A DNA stretch of 64,000 nucleotides from Phycisphaerae bacterium. GTDB taxonomy: Bacteria > Planctomycetota > Phycisphaerae > UBA1845. The translations under genes and the position numbers were made by a program. The stretch covers positions 19,216 through 83,215 of the forward strand of contig JAGFJJ010000032.1 in NCBI GenBank assembly GCA_024102815.1. The letters run 5' to 3'. The notes below the pieces were generated by a model. The model was not told where the DNA came from, searched no databases, and saw only the letters and a list, made by a program, of their open reading frames with translations. Shown piece after piece: positions 42,287 to 51,350 of this stretch (positions are counted from its first letter, which is position 1; each line of letters starts with the position of its first letter).

Positions 42287-42315
42287 ACGCTAATCCGCGC
42301 GGACGACGCTGTCAA
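42287..42315 (-). promoter_or_regulatory. Promoter for the SH3-domain gene
   Basis: On the minus strand TTGACA (42315-42310) and TAGCGT (42292-42287) are 17 nt apart, about 50 nt upstream of the ATG at 42233. The -35 box is perfect; the -10 box is moderate. Confidence 0.55.
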
Positions 42316-42392
42316 CGCGGGACGCTTCGTGCCAGCCGGGATCGGTTCGCTTACACTTTCCTACGGTGAATTCCGCCGGTTTCGGAGCTCCC

Positions 42393-43862
42393 ATGCCGTC
42401 CATCATCACGGAATTCGAACGGCTTTCCGTCCGGTGCGAGATCGGCGCCGCGATTGCGGCGCTGGCTCCGCGCAACGGAACTGCCATTCTCGAAAGCGCT
42501 TACGGGAATCCGCGGTTCTCTCGATACAGCATACTGGCGGACGACCCCGTTGATGAGTTCAAGTGGTTGTCGCACTCCGACGGCGACGCCATCGAAGCAC
42601 TTCACGAAGCCACATCGAGGTTGTTTGGTCACCAAAGCCAGGAAGTACAAGAGAGGCTCGGGGATTACCACGGCGTGGCAGAGCCCAATGGACCCGCGTG
42701 CGGATGGATAGGCTACTTCGCCTACGAGGCCGGATTGGGACGAGGCGACGCCGCTCCGGTTCTGCATCGACACTCCCCGGCGAAGCTCGCCCATCTGCGA
42801 TTCTACGACACCATGGCGGTGTATGACCGGCTCGAGAATCGGTGGTACGCCGCCGGGATCGATTGGCCGCGAAGCTCGGCCCAGTCCGGCAATCGGCCGG
42901 CACTTCGAGATCGACTCCGTGCCCAGGAAACGCGACTGCGGAATATCGCAGAGCGATCGATTCCGTTGGGCCATGAGTCGTCATCGGCGCCACCCGCTGA
43001 TATTGAATCGAACATGAGCCATGAGGCCTATTGCCGACACGTAGCGCGCATCAAAGGACACATCGAAGCCGGAGATGTCTATCAAGTCAACCTGACGCAG
43101 CGGTTCGCGATCCGCTCCCAACTGTCACACACTGAAGCGTACATGCGTCTCAGGAATATCAGTCAGCCGGCTCACGGCGCCCTGCTGGTGCATGATGATT
43201 ACGCCGTCCTGTCCTCCTCGCCGGAGCTCTTTCTGCAGCTCGATGGGCGGCGCGTGATCACACGCCCTATCAAAGGCACTCGTCCGCGAACCGGCAATCC
43301 CGCCGTCGACCGGATCCACCGCGACGAGCTGCAGACCTGCGTGAAAGAACGAGCAGAGTTGGTGATGATCGTCGACCTCATGCGCAACGACCTTGGCCGC
43401 GTTTGTCGCCCCGGCAGCATCCGCGTAGTCGAAGCCGCGGCAATTGAAGAGCACCCCACCGTGTTCCATCAGGTCGCGACCATCCACGGCCATCTGGCCG
43501 AAGGGCGTGGCTGGGCGGACCTGCTTCGCGCAACGTTCCCGCCCGGATCGGTCACCGGCGCGCCGAAAATCCGGGCGATGCAGATCATCGACGAACTGGA
43601 ACCGACGCCGCGCGACGTGTATTGTGGGTCGATCGGTCGCATCGGCGTGGATGGTTCACTCTCGCTCAATGTGGCGATCCGGACCATGATCCATCGCCGA
43701 GGCGTGTTTCACTGCTACGCGGGCGGAGCCATCGTTGCGGACGGCGTAGCCGAGCGGGAGTACGAGGAAATCATGACGAAAGCCTCAGGCATGTTCCGGG
43801 CGCTCGGGGCCGGACCCCAAGATCCGGCGCATGCCCGCGACGTGGAGGTTTCCATATCATGA
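42393..43862 (+). CDS. pabB: Aminodeoxychorismate synthase component I
   Basis: PabB converts chorismate to 4-amino-4-deoxychorismate for folate, or is the anthranilate synthase homolog in other pathways. The 489-residue product has the N-terminal TrpE/PabB domain and the chorismate-binding core with IKGHIEAGDVYQVNLTQRF, RPIKGTRPR (PIKGTRPR is the hallmark with catalytic lysine), VMIVDLMRNDLGRV, and PGSVTGAPKIRAM near the end. ATG 42393 has GGAG 5 nt upstream. The stop overlaps the aminotransferase gene as ATGA, which supports PabB rather than TrpE. No pabA is adjacent; the glutaminase may be shared with trpG. Confidence 0.9.
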   Translation: MPSIITEFERLSVRCEIGAAIAALAPRNGTAILESAYGNPRFSRYSILADDPVDEFKWLSHSDGDAIEALHEATSRLFGHQSQEVQERLGDYHGVAEPNGPACGWIGYFAYEAGLGRGDAAPVLHRHSPAKLAHLRFYDTMAVYDRLENRWYAAGIDWPRSSAQSGNRPALRDRLRAQETRLRNIAERSIPLGHESSSAPPADIESNMSHEAYCRHVARIKGHIEAGDVYQVNLTQRFAIRSQLSHTEAYMRLRNISQPAHGALLVHDDYAVLSSSPELFLQLDGRRVITRPIKGTRPRTGNPAVDRIHRDELQTCVKERAELVMIVDLMRNDLGRVCRPGSIRVVEAAAIEEHPTVFHQVATIHGHLAEGRGWADLLRATFPPGSVTGAPKIRAMQIIDELEPTPRDVYCGSIGRIGVDGSLSLNVAIRTMIHRRGVFHCYAGGAIVADGVAEREYEEIMTKASGMFRALGAGPQDPAHARDVEVSIS

Positions 43863-44725
43863 CACCTACCGTGTACTACAACGGCCGACTCGTCCCCGAA
43901 AGCGAGGCGCACGTCGGCGTCGACGACGGCGGCTGGCTGCACGGCGCCGGACTGTTCGAAACCATGCGGGCGGAATCGGAGCGCGTCTTCCGGCTGGACG
44001 ACCATCTGAGTCGCCTCCGTCGATCGGCGGAGGTGCTGCTGCACGTCTTGCACCCGGAAATTCTGCCAACGGGCGATGATCTTTCCGGGCTCATACGGGC
44101 CAACGGGCTGCGCTCCGCGCGGCTGCGGCTTACCGTCTCTGCCGGATCGATGCGGGGCGGAGACTCGACCGAAGCACCTCGTCTAAACGTCTGCGTTTCA
44201 GTCAGCCCGCTGGCCCAACCCCCGCCGGAGGTCTATGCCCGCGGGGTACAGGTCAAGCTGTGCAGTTTCCGCACATCTCCTTCCGATCCGCTTGCGGGAC
44301 ACAAGTGTACGTCCTACCTCGGCCGCTTGCTTGGTCTTCGAGAAGCACAGCGGGCGCAGTGTTTCGAGGCACTCTGGTTTACGACGCTGAATCACCTTGC
44401 AGAGGGTTCCATCAGCAACGTTTTCCTCGTCCGCGACGGCGCGCTGCTGACACCGCCACTGAGCACGCCCGTGCTTCCCGGAATCGCTCGCGACACGACG
44501 TTGACGCTCGCCCGCGCGCTTGGGATCGAAGCGCGTGAGCAGGTGCTGTCCATCGACGACCTGCTCGAAGCTGAGGAGGTGTTTCTGACGAACGTTGTTT
44601 TTCAGGTCCTCCCCGTCGTTCGAATCGAGCGGCGCGACATCGGAGAAGGCGCAGTCGGCTCAATGAGTAAGCGGCTGCTGAATGCGTTCACCGATTACGT
44701 ACGAAGAGAATGCGGTTTGTCATGA
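43859..44725 (+). CDS. pabC: Class IV aminotransferase, probably aminodeoxychorismate lyase
   Basis: PabC is a PLP enzyme that turns aminodeoxychorismate into 4-aminobenzoate and pyruvate. The 288-residue product begins YYNGRLVPESEA and has GGWLHGAGLFETMR, the PLP lysine in PLAGHKCTSYL, and the AEGSISNVFLV motif, all class IV features. Branched-chain or D-amino-acid aminotransferases look similar, but the 4-nt overlap with pabB favours the lyase. Its stop overlaps the next start as ATGA. Confidence 0.85.
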   Translation: MTPTVYYNGRLVPESEAHVGVDDGGWLHGAGLFETMRAESERVFRLDDHLSRLRRSAEVLLHVLHPEILPTGDDLSGLIRANGLRSARLRLTVSAGSMRGGDSTEAPRLNVCVSVSPLAQPPPEVYARGVQVKLCSFRTSPSDPLAGHKCTSYLGRLLGLREAQRAQCFEALWFTTLNHLAEGSISNVFLVRDGALLTPPLSTPVLPGIARDTTLTLARALGIEAREQVLSIDDLLEAEEVFLTNVVFQVLPVVRIERRDIGEGAVGSMSKRLLNAFTDYVRRECGLS

Positions 44726-45894
44726 AGCGACCAACACCCAAGAGGCTGCGGAGCACGACTCCGCGGCGAACGAGGGGCAAAGCGGCGGCGACGGTAGCCG
44801 ACGTCGAATCCGCGATGGACAGGATCGCGCCGCCGTCGCTCGCCCAGGATTGGGACAACGTAGGGCTTCTCGTCGGCGACCGCGCCGCACGTGTCCAGCG
44901 CGCGATGTTATGCATTGATCTGACCCCGGCCGTGGTCGATGAGGCGGTCAAGTCCCAAGCCGACTTTCTGATGACGTACCATCCACCGCTGTTCCGGCCC
45001 GTCAAGCGATTGATCATGTCCGACGGCGACATGGAGTCCCTCGTCCTGCGGTGCATCCAGGCGGGCATCGCCATCTACGCGCCGCACACCGCCCTGGACG
45101 CGGCCGAGGGCGGAACGAACGACGCGCTTTCCAACCTGTGCGGGCTGGCGCATGCGGAGCCGCTGGAGTTCGCCTCCCCACCGCCGGGAACGCTGTTCAA
45201 GCTCATCACCTTTGTTCCTGCGGACCATCTAGACCGCGTGGCTGACGGTCTGTTCGAAGCCGGCGCAGGACACATCGGCGGTTACAGCCATTGCAGCTAT
45301 CGACTCGCCGGACAGGGCACGTTTCTCGGCGGGGAATCCACGAACCCCACGGTCGGAAAGCGCGGGAAGCTTGAACAGGTGGACGAGATGCGCATCGAAG
45401 TAGTCGTCCCGCAGAAGTCCTTGCCGAAGGTGTGCGCGGCGCTGCGCAGCGCCCATCCCTACGAAGAGCCCGCCTTCGACCTCTATCCGCTACAAGCTCC
45501 GCCAGTTCAAGGAATCGGGCGCGTGGGCATGTTCCCCGGACCGGTGACCCTCGAGGCCCTCGCGGCGAAGCTGAGGAGATCTACCAAGACGGCCAATGTG
45601 CAACTTGTCGGAGACCCCAAACGAACGATCTACCGCGCGGTAATCGTCGCGGGCGCGGCAGGGTCGCTGCCCCTCAAGGCGCAACTCGGCAGGGATGACG
45701 TCATCATCACCGGTGAAATACGCCATCACGACGCGCTGACATTTTCCCGGCTGGGTTGCACAGCGATTGCACTGGGGCATTGGGCAAGCGAGCGGCCTGT
45801 CCTGGCATCGCTCCGCGATCGGCTGGCGAATGCCTTGCCTCACGTTGACGTGGCGATCAGCGAATCAGATACCGATCCGTTCAGACCACTGTAG
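44722..45894 (+). CDS. Nif3-like dinuclear metal center protein
   Basis: The 390-residue product is a Nif3/YbgI family protein: DWDNVGLLVGD near residue 40, YHPPLF (metal-binding His), APHTALDAAEGGTNDAL, a middle insertion domain resembling the PII-like CutA-fold (QVDEMRIEVVVPQKSLPKVCAALRSAHPYEEPAFDLYPL), and the C-terminal metal site GEIRHHDALTF. Family members are annotated GTP cyclohydrolase I type 2, though true activity is uncertain; the link with pabBC in folate synthesis is tempting. ATG 44722 overlaps the pabC stop; an in-frame ATG at 44710 is possible. Confidence 0.88.
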   Translation: MKRPTPKRLRSTTPRRTRGKAAATVADVESAMDRIAPPSLAQDWDNVGLLVGDRAARVQRAMLCIDLTPAVVDEAVKSQADFLMTYHPPLFRPVKRLIMSDGDMESLVLRCIQAGIAIYAPHTALDAAEGGTNDALSNLCGLAHAEPLEFASPPPGTLFKLITFVPADHLDRVADGLFEAGAGHIGGYSHCSYRLAGQGTFLGGESTNPTVGKRGKLEQVDEMRIEVVVPQKSLPKVCAALRSAHPYEEPAFDLYPLQAPPVQGIGRVGMFPGPVTLEALAAKLRRSTKTANVQLVGDPKRTIYRAVIVAGAAGSLPLKAQLGRDDVIITGEIRHHDALTFSRLGCTAIALGHWASERPVLASLRDRLANALPHVDVAISESDTDPFRPL

Positions 45895-45901
45895 AACGAG
45901 G

Positions 45902-47737
45902 TCAAGGAGCGAACTCGCGCTGAAGGGACGCGGCGTCGCGCAGGTCAAGATCGCCGTCGGCGTCGCCATCTCCGCAGGAACACGAAACGGCGAGCGAGGC
46001 GCCGGGGCCATTCGCGCATCCCGCGAACAGCGACCAGTCGCGCAGATCGATGCGCGCATCTGCGTTGTAGTCTCCGGGCATGGCCAGCAACCGGAACGAC
46101 GCGCTGCCGCCGCCCACGGCATTCAGGGCTCGAATGGTCACGAGGTAGGGCGCGCTACTCGGCACTGGATTGGGCCATGTGAGCACGCCAGAATCTGCGT
46201 TCATGTGGACACCGGATGGGCCGGTTTCGAGCAGCCAAGCAATGATTGGATCCATGCAACCCGGATCGACGACTGAGGGCGGCGCGTGCGACCACGCGGG
46301 GGAGCATGTGACGCGAACATCGGGAAGCGGGATCAGCACGGGCGCCACCGGCTGGACTCCGAGAAAGAACGGCTGCGTGGTGGTCCCTGCGGAGTTCGTG
46401 GCTCGAACCTGCACGACGTAAAGGAAATCTGACGACACCGGATCGGGCCACGTGATCACGCCGGTCGACGGTTGGATCGTCATGCCCGCCGGCGCTCCAT
46501 CCAGGCTCCAGGTGATCGGCGCCATGTTCAGCGGACGACTCACCGTCGGCGCCGAGCCCACAAATGCAGCATCGCAGGAGACCACGCGCTGCGGAATCGG
46601 GTTGATGACCGGCGGCAACCGAAGGACCTCGATGGGGTCGCAGCAACGGGCGGCGTTGTTGTCCTCCCAGTTTTCGTTCAGCGCGTTGATGTCGTCGAGA
46701 ATCGCCCCGACGTAATACTCCCCCGCGGGCAGATCGGCAGGCAGTGTAGCCGTCACGTCGAAGGCCAGCGCATCCCCCCCGGCAATGTCCCAATTGAGCG
46801 ATCCCAGAAATTGATCCGACGTGTCGATCTGGGAATCCAGCGAAAGATAGAAGCCCTGACGAATGAAGAAGACGCTCGACGTCCCCATGTTCTCGATCAC
46901 GCTGGGGATCGTGACGTCTTGCCCGGGGTACAACGCCGAGGGAGAACATTGCAGCGGCTCGGCACGCCCCAATGTACTGGAACTCGCGAATGACGAAGCG
47001 GCCAGATCGACGTAGGGTGTACCCGAAGGACCCGAATGCGGATAGAGGAAACGGGCGCCGCCGCGATCGTCGGCGTGCAACTCGATTATGTTATTCTGAC
47101 CCAGTGTTCCGCCGCTGGGATACCGGGGATTCATCGTTGCCACGAACCAGGGATAGCCCGCCGGCTCGTCCCCGACAGGGTCGTGCCCCAATCCGATCGC
47201 ATGACCCAATTCGTGGATGGCCACCAGTAGGAAACTGAAGCCGTTGTTCGGCGTCGGTGCATCGACCACGCGGCAATCCGGATTCGGGTCAAACGTATAT
47301 CCCACATTGAGCGGCAGATCGGCGAACACGATGTCCATGTCGAACCAGTTGGCGCCGCTGTTCACCAGGAATGTCACGCCGAGCACGCCGGGATCGAGCT
47401 GTCCGGCGGGTACGGCCGCCGTGTCGTTGTACCCGTCGAAATGGTCCATCGGCGGATCCTCGCCCAGGCGAACGAACGAGTAGTTGAAGTCGGAGCCGGA
47501 AACGAGATTCCACTCCGCCATAGCCGAAAGAAACTGAATTTCCACCTCACTGCCGGGCGGAAATGTCGAGGGAGAAAGATAGCGGACGCTGTTCGCATCC
47601 AGCCAGACCACCGGCGTTCCGTTCAGAGTGTAGTAGGAATAGGCGGCGATCCGCGCGTCCCCGACGAGCACGAGCGCCCCCGCGGCGGCGACGATGAACG
47701 CCGCCTTCCAAGCTCCGCAATGACCCCGGGACTTCAC
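45902..47737 (-). CDS. Secreted matrixin-like metalloprotease with CARDB, Ig-like and dockerin-like domains
   Basis: The 611-residue product has a signal peptide (about 1-32) and a matrixin-type catalytic domain with zinc motif HELGHAIGLGH (175-185) and Met-turn ATMNP (200-204). A CARDB-like domain follows (about 250-370, LYPGQDVTIPSVIENMGTS), then two He-PIG/cadherin-like repeats of about 90 residues (each with ITWSLDGAPAGMTIQP- and GVLTWPNP-type text), and a C-terminal dockerin-like pair, PGDYNADARIDLRDWSLF and DGDADGDLDLRDAASLQ, which resembles calcium-binding dockerin loops. GTG start; the start overlaps the upstream gene stop as GTGA. Probably acts at the cell surface or outside. Confidence 0.88.
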   Translation of the reverse strand: MKSRGHCGAWKAAFIVAAAGALVLVGDARIAAYSYYTLNGTPVVWLDANSVRYLSPSTFPPGSEVEIQFLSAMAEWNLVSGSDFNYSFVRLGEDPPMDHFDGYNDTAAVPAGQLDPGVLGVTFLVNSGANWFDMDIVFADLPLNVGYTFDPNPDCRVVDAPTPNNGFSFLLVAIHELGHAIGLGHDPVGDEPAGYPWFVATMNPRYPSGGTLGQNNIIELHADDRGGARFLYPHSGPSGTPYVDLAASSFASSSTLGRAEPLQCSPSALYPGQDVTIPSVIENMGTSSVFFIRQGFYLSLDSQIDTSDQFLGSLNWDIAGGDALAFDVTATLPADLPAGEYYVGAILDDINALNENWEDNNAARCCDPIEVLRLPPVINPIPQRVVSCDAAFVGSAPTVSRPLNMAPITWSLDGAPAGMTIQPSTGVITWPDPVSSDFLYVVQVRATNSAGTTTQPFFLGVQPVAPVLIPLPDVRVTCSPAWSHAPPSVVDPGCMDPIIAWLLETGPSGVHMNADSGVLTWPNPVPSSAPYLVTIRALNAVGGGSASFRLLAMPGDYNADARIDLRDWSLFAGCANGPGASLAVSCSCGDGDADGDLDLRDAASLQREFAP

Positions 47738-48600
47738 CGACGCGCACCTCCAGCGCCACGCGACTTCACCGCACGCTCTTCCAACCCGGACGCCGGACGC
47801 CGCGGCGATCGAAGCGTGCCGGAAGAATCGTCCCGCTGCGAATGGGAACCCACAGCCCCACGGAGCGGGACCGGTGTGAATCGGACATCGGCCGGACGTG
47901 CGACTCGATTCGCGGTGTCGTACTTGTGGCTCGCATCGAGCACGGGCCGGAGCCCGTGGAGAAACGCTTCCAGAGAGATGGCCTCGGTCGGTTCCGGCCT
48001 GGAGGCAGGCATCGACACGCGCACCCCCGCTTCGGATACCAGCCGCGACGAATCCGATGACCGTTGCTGAATCCCCGCCGCGGCAGGCTCCCCTACCTGT
48101 ATGAACCCGGCCTTGGGCACTTCGATGACCGGCTGCCGCCCGACCGTGAAGACGCGCGGAACGCCGGCGTCATCCTTCTCGACCCGGAAGGCCCCCTGGG
48201 AGATCCCCACTACAGGATGGGTTCGGTAATTGGGGAGCAGAAACAGTACCCATTCGTCGCCGACGGTGAACTCCGGCGCGCCGCAGACGCGAAGTGTGTA
48301 CTCACCAACGGTTCCACCGGGAACGATGAGCTCGAGCGTCGAAGAGCCGTTCGCGGACTCCCCTTTCAGCATCCGCACGTCTTCAAGGACGATGCGCGAG
48401 CGAATGCCGGGATGCTCGTCGGTCTTGAAACTCTGGACGTCTGATATGCGCCCCACAACGACGCTTCCAGCGTAATCTGCCAGCTCCTCAACCGTCATGG
48501 GGGCGACGACGGATGCGGTAACTCGTTCGAATGCGACGAGCCCGGCTGCCAAAGAAACGGCAATTGCAATACGGACGCACGTTCCGCGAGGCACCGGCAT
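47734..48600 (-). CDS. Exported protein cotranscribed with the metalloprotease
   Basis: From ATG 48600 (GGGGGG just upstream) the 288-residue product has a signal peptide (about 1-28) and a compact beta-rich domain: MTVEELADYAGSVVVGRISDV, a strand RIVLEDVRMLKGES, VPGGTVGEYTLRVCGAPEFTVGDEWVLFLLP and GISQGAFRVEKDD. The C-terminal 90 residues are low-complexity and arginine-rich. The domain recurs beside matrixin genes in other bacteria in my memory, but I cannot name it; inhibitor or chaperone of the protease is a guess. It overlaps the protease start by 4 nt, so translational coupling is likely. Confidence 0.65.
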   Translation of the reverse strand: MPVPRGTCVRIAIAVSLAAGLVAFERVTASVVAPMTVEELADYAGSVVVGRISDVQSFKTDEHPGIRSRIVLEDVRMLKGESANGSSTLELIVPGGTVGEYTLRVCGAPEFTVGDEWVLFLLPNYRTHPVVGISQGAFRVEKDDAGVPRVFTVGRQPVIEVPKAGFIQVGEPAAAGIQQRSSDSSRLVSEAGVRVSMPASRPEPTEAISLEAFLHGLRPVLDASHKYDTANRVARPADVRFTPVPLRGAVGSHSQRDDSSGTLRSPRRPASGLEERAVKSRGAGGARR

Positions 48601-48860
48601 TTCCCCCCAAGAATGCGCAAGACATGACTGATCGAAGAGCGATCGGCGCAACGCAAGTGCCCGACGCTCTCCATGAGCCCCGCTCGATCCTAGAACGCTA
48701 CCTGGAGCACATCAAAGGGTATTCGGATGGGCCGAAAAGAAAGGTCCGGCCGCGCCCCGATGGAGTGATTTACCGGAACGGAACCGGACTTTTCCTTCAC
48801 TTGGCCGGCAACGCCGCTCGAGGCGCTGCCACCCGCTATATGACGGGAACCCGTCTCTCG

Positions 48861-49937
48861 TCAGTACTTCAACTCGAGGACAATGTTCGCGTAGTACGTG
48901 TTGTCCAGTCGCTCGAGTCCAGGCGCGGGCATCGAGTTGTACTCGTTGCGCATGCCGACCTTGAACTTCCAGCGATTGTCCTTGAGCGGCAGGGCCAGCG
49001 CCGTGTCGAAATCAAGCCGATAGTTGCTGAAATCTTCGAGACTCGGGCTGTAGGTCGTGGAGTGCGTGAACTCGGCAAACTTGGCAAGCTGAACCCGGTA
49101 ATCCAGCCCAAGGTCCGTAATGACGTCATCCTCGGTTCGCCCGTTGGTGTAATTCTCGTTACGATAACCAACACCGACCCGCGATTTGAGTTCGTGCTCA
49201 GGCTTGCGGAGCCAGTAGTAGCCCGCACCGGCGGCGGCGGTGGTACGCAGATCCAGATTCTCGAATTCGTCGTACTCCAACTCCAACCGCGTGTACCAGT
49301 ACCAGCGGTCGGTGACATTCCCCTCGTACTTGACGCCCCCACGGTACTCGTTCTTGGTCCGCGCCTGATTCTGTTCGCTGTAGATTGCCGCCAAATAGAA
49401 GTTGAGCAGGTCGCTCTCGGTCTTGCGGATCAAGTCGAACCGGCCCTGGGCATCGAACGTTTCCGTATTACCCTCCGTCTTGTTACCTCCGGCCTCGAGC
49501 TTGATCGTCCAGTCAGGCCTGAGCGCTTCGATCTTCTTCTCCGCCTCCGCCCGCATGGCCACGACCTCGGGGCTTTCCGCGCTCGGACGCCAGATGAACT
49601 TCACCTTGTCCGTCGTCAGGGGAACCTCACCGACTTCGCTCTTCAGTCGACCCGCCTCGGAATCGGCCCCGGCTTCAATCACGCCGACAAGCCGGTCGCC
49701 GCTTGCGAATTCCACGTTGAGCGGCTCGGCACTGACAATGCCGGTCACCCGCGATAGATCGAGCACGAGCTTTCCCGCGAATTCGGTCGAGAGTGTAAGC
49801 TTCCCATCCGCCGCGCTTTCGATCGTACCGACCAGCTTGCTCCCGTCGCTGAGGTTCACTTCGTCGGCACGCACACTTGCCGACGACAGGACCAACCCCG
49901 CACACACCGCCAGTCCAAGCCGAATGATGACTTTCAT
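48861..49937 (-). CDS. DUF481-type outer-membrane beta-barrel protein
   Basis: The 358-residue product has a signal peptide (1-24, ending in VRA), a small N-terminal region with two SH3-like strands (VNLSDGSKLVGTIESAADGKLTLST, twice repeated as VEFASGDRLVGVIEAGAD), then a DUF481 beta-barrel: alternating aromatic strands such as WTIKLEAGGNKTEGNTET, RWYWYTRLELEYDEFENLDLR and RVGVGYRNENY, ending in a terminal aromatic strand IVLELKY. DUF481 proteins are outer-membrane barrels induced by salt in Vibrio; role here unknown. ATG 49937 chosen for the signal peptide. Confidence 0.85.
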   Translation of the reverse strand: MKVIIRLGLAVCAGLVLSSASVRADEVNLSDGSKLVGTIESAADGKLTLSTEFAGKLVLDLSRVTGIVSAEPLNVEFASGDRLVGVIEAGADSEAGRLKSEVGEVPLTTDKVKFIWRPSAESPEVVAMRAEAEKKIEALRPDWTIKLEAGGNKTEGNTETFDAQGRFDLIRKTESDLLNFYLAAIYSEQNQARTKNEYRGGVKYEGNVTDRWYWYTRLELEYDEFENLDLRTTAAAGAGYYWLRKPEHELKSRVGVGYRNENYTNGRTEDDVITDLGLDYRVQLAKFAEFTHSTTYSPSLEDFSNYRLDFDTALALPLKDNRWKFKVGMRNEYNSMPAPGLERLDNTYYANIVLELKY

Positions 49938-50052
49938 GAATCCACCCGCCGCCAAGGGGAAACGCCAACGTGCAGCCGCTGCCGCAACATGGCCAAGCCG
50001 ATCCGCAGAACACATCAGAAAGGACAACGACCAGTCCGACCCGCGCAGGGGA

Positions 50053-50271
50053 CTACTCGTTGCTGAACGCGTTGTTGATCGCGTCCGTGATGTACATATC
50101 CAGAGGATTAATGATGGCGGTTCGCACCAGACTGATGATCAGTTCCCGGCCATCCAGCGTAAACGTCGTGCTGACCTGGCCGAAATTGCACCCGCCCAGT
50201 TGGAACAACATTCCCGCGCTCAATGCGGCTGCCGCCGCCCGCCGGGACAGCACCTTGCGAAGTTGCATCAT
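50053..50271 (-). CDS. Very short lipoprotein (72 residues)
   Basis: The product reads MMQLRKVLSRRAAAAALSAG and has lipobox FQLGGC near residue 28, then a 44-residue mature part with FTLDGRELIISLVRTAIINPLDMYITDAINNAF and a terminal Glu. AGGGGTC lies just upstream of the ATG. Its plan matches the short lipoprotein at 40705: Arg-rich N-terminus, lipobox, a hydrophobic segment and an Asn/Phe-rich end. The upstream gap (50272-50441) carries no gene. Confidence 0.6.
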   Translation of the reverse strand: MMQLRKVLSRRAAAAALSAGMLFQLGGCNFGQVSTTFTLDGRELIISLVRTAIINPLDMYITDAINNAFSNE

Positions 50272-50441
50272 GACCCCTACCCTTCTCGGATTAAACGGAC
50301 TGCTAAGACAAGCGACCGCGCCTCGCGATCGGGCGACATGCTAGCCATGGTGGTAGGCATGTCAAGCACAAATCCGTGGCCCTCGAGACTTGCTCGCTTT
50401 GACCGTTTTCTCTTCCGCAACCTAACCAATGGGAGCCAGGA

Positions 50442-51350
50442 TTGCCCGGCGACGAGCTCGACATTATTCAGTGGCTTTCTGGAAAACAGAAGCGGTGCGA
50501 TCGTGTCCTCGCCGGGATTGGCGACGACATGGCGGTGCTTCGCGTCGACTCTGATCGTATCCTCCTCACCTGTGATATGTTGCTGGACGGTGTCCACTTC
50601 GACGCCGGCCACCACGATCCGGCAGCCATCGGGCGAAAGGCCCTGGCATGTAGTCTGAGCGACTGCGCCGCCATGGCCGTGCGACCGGTCGCGGCGCTGG
50701 CATCGGTGGCCCTCCCCGTGAACTTCGCTGCGGACGATGTACACCGGCTCCTTCTGGGTCTTCAAGATCTTGCGGAGGAATACGACGTCGTGCTCGTTGG
50801 CGGGGACACAACACGTTGGTCCAAGCCGCTGGTCATCGACGTCACCGTGGTCGCCGAGCCATTCACAGGAATCGATCCCGTCATGCGATCCGGCGCAAAG
50901 GTCGGCGATCGACTCTATGTGACCGGGCCACTAGGCGGCAGCCTCATGTCTCGACACCTGACCTTCACTCCGCGCGTTCGCGAGGCGAAAATAATCGCTG
51001 AGACGCTAGGCTCGGGGCTACACGCCATGATGGACATCAGCGACGGCCTGTCGCTCGATCTTTGGCGCATGACCCAGTCCTCGGGCGTGGGGGCGGAATT
51101 GTCGGAAACTCTGCTGGAACCGGTTATTCATGAGGACGCCCGCCGGCTGGCGGAGAAGGACAGGCGCGCGCCGCTCGATCATGCCTTGTCAGATGGCGAG
51201 GACTTTGAGCTGCTCCTTGCCGTTGAAGGCCGAGCCGAGGTCGGCGGAATCGGCTTGCATCCCGTGGGCATCGTGACCCCTTCCGGATTGACCCTGGTCG
51301 GCTCAGAGGGGACGGCAATCGCTCTTGAGCCTCGAGGATTCGTTCATTGA
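50442..51350 (+). CDS. thiL: Thiamine-monophosphate kinase
   Basis: ThiL phosphorylates thiamine monophosphate to the pyrophosphate cofactor. The 302-residue product has GIGDDMAVL (nucleotide-binding Asp pair), LLTCDMLLDGVHF, the ALACSLSDCAAMAV magnesium motif, LVGGDTTRW, and MMDISDGLSLDL plus SDGEDFELLL in the C-terminal half. These are the PurM/AIR-synthase-like ThiL signatures. The TTG at 50442 with GGAG 8 nt upstream gives normal length. The stop overlaps tsaE as TTGA. Confidence 0.93.
   Translation: MPGDELDIIQWLSGKQKRCDRVLAGIGDDMAVLRVDSDRILLTCDMLLDGVHFDAGHHDPAAIGRKALACSLSDCAAMAVRPVAALASVALPVNFAADDVHRLLLGLQDLAEEYDVVLVGGDTTRWSKPLVIDVTVVAEPFTGIDPVMRSGAKVGDRLYVTGPLGGSLMSRHLTFTPRVREAKIIAETLGSGLHAMMDISDGLSLDLWRMTQSSGVGAELSETLLEPVIHEDARRLAEKDRRAPLDHALSDGEDFELLLAVEGRAEVGGIGLHPVGIVTPSGLTLVGSEGTAIALEPRGFVH

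Noticed and set aside
50399..50428. TTGACC-N18-TAACCA as a thiL promoter
   Set aside because: The predicted start would fall on the thiL ribosome binding site, so it cannot serve that gene as drawn.
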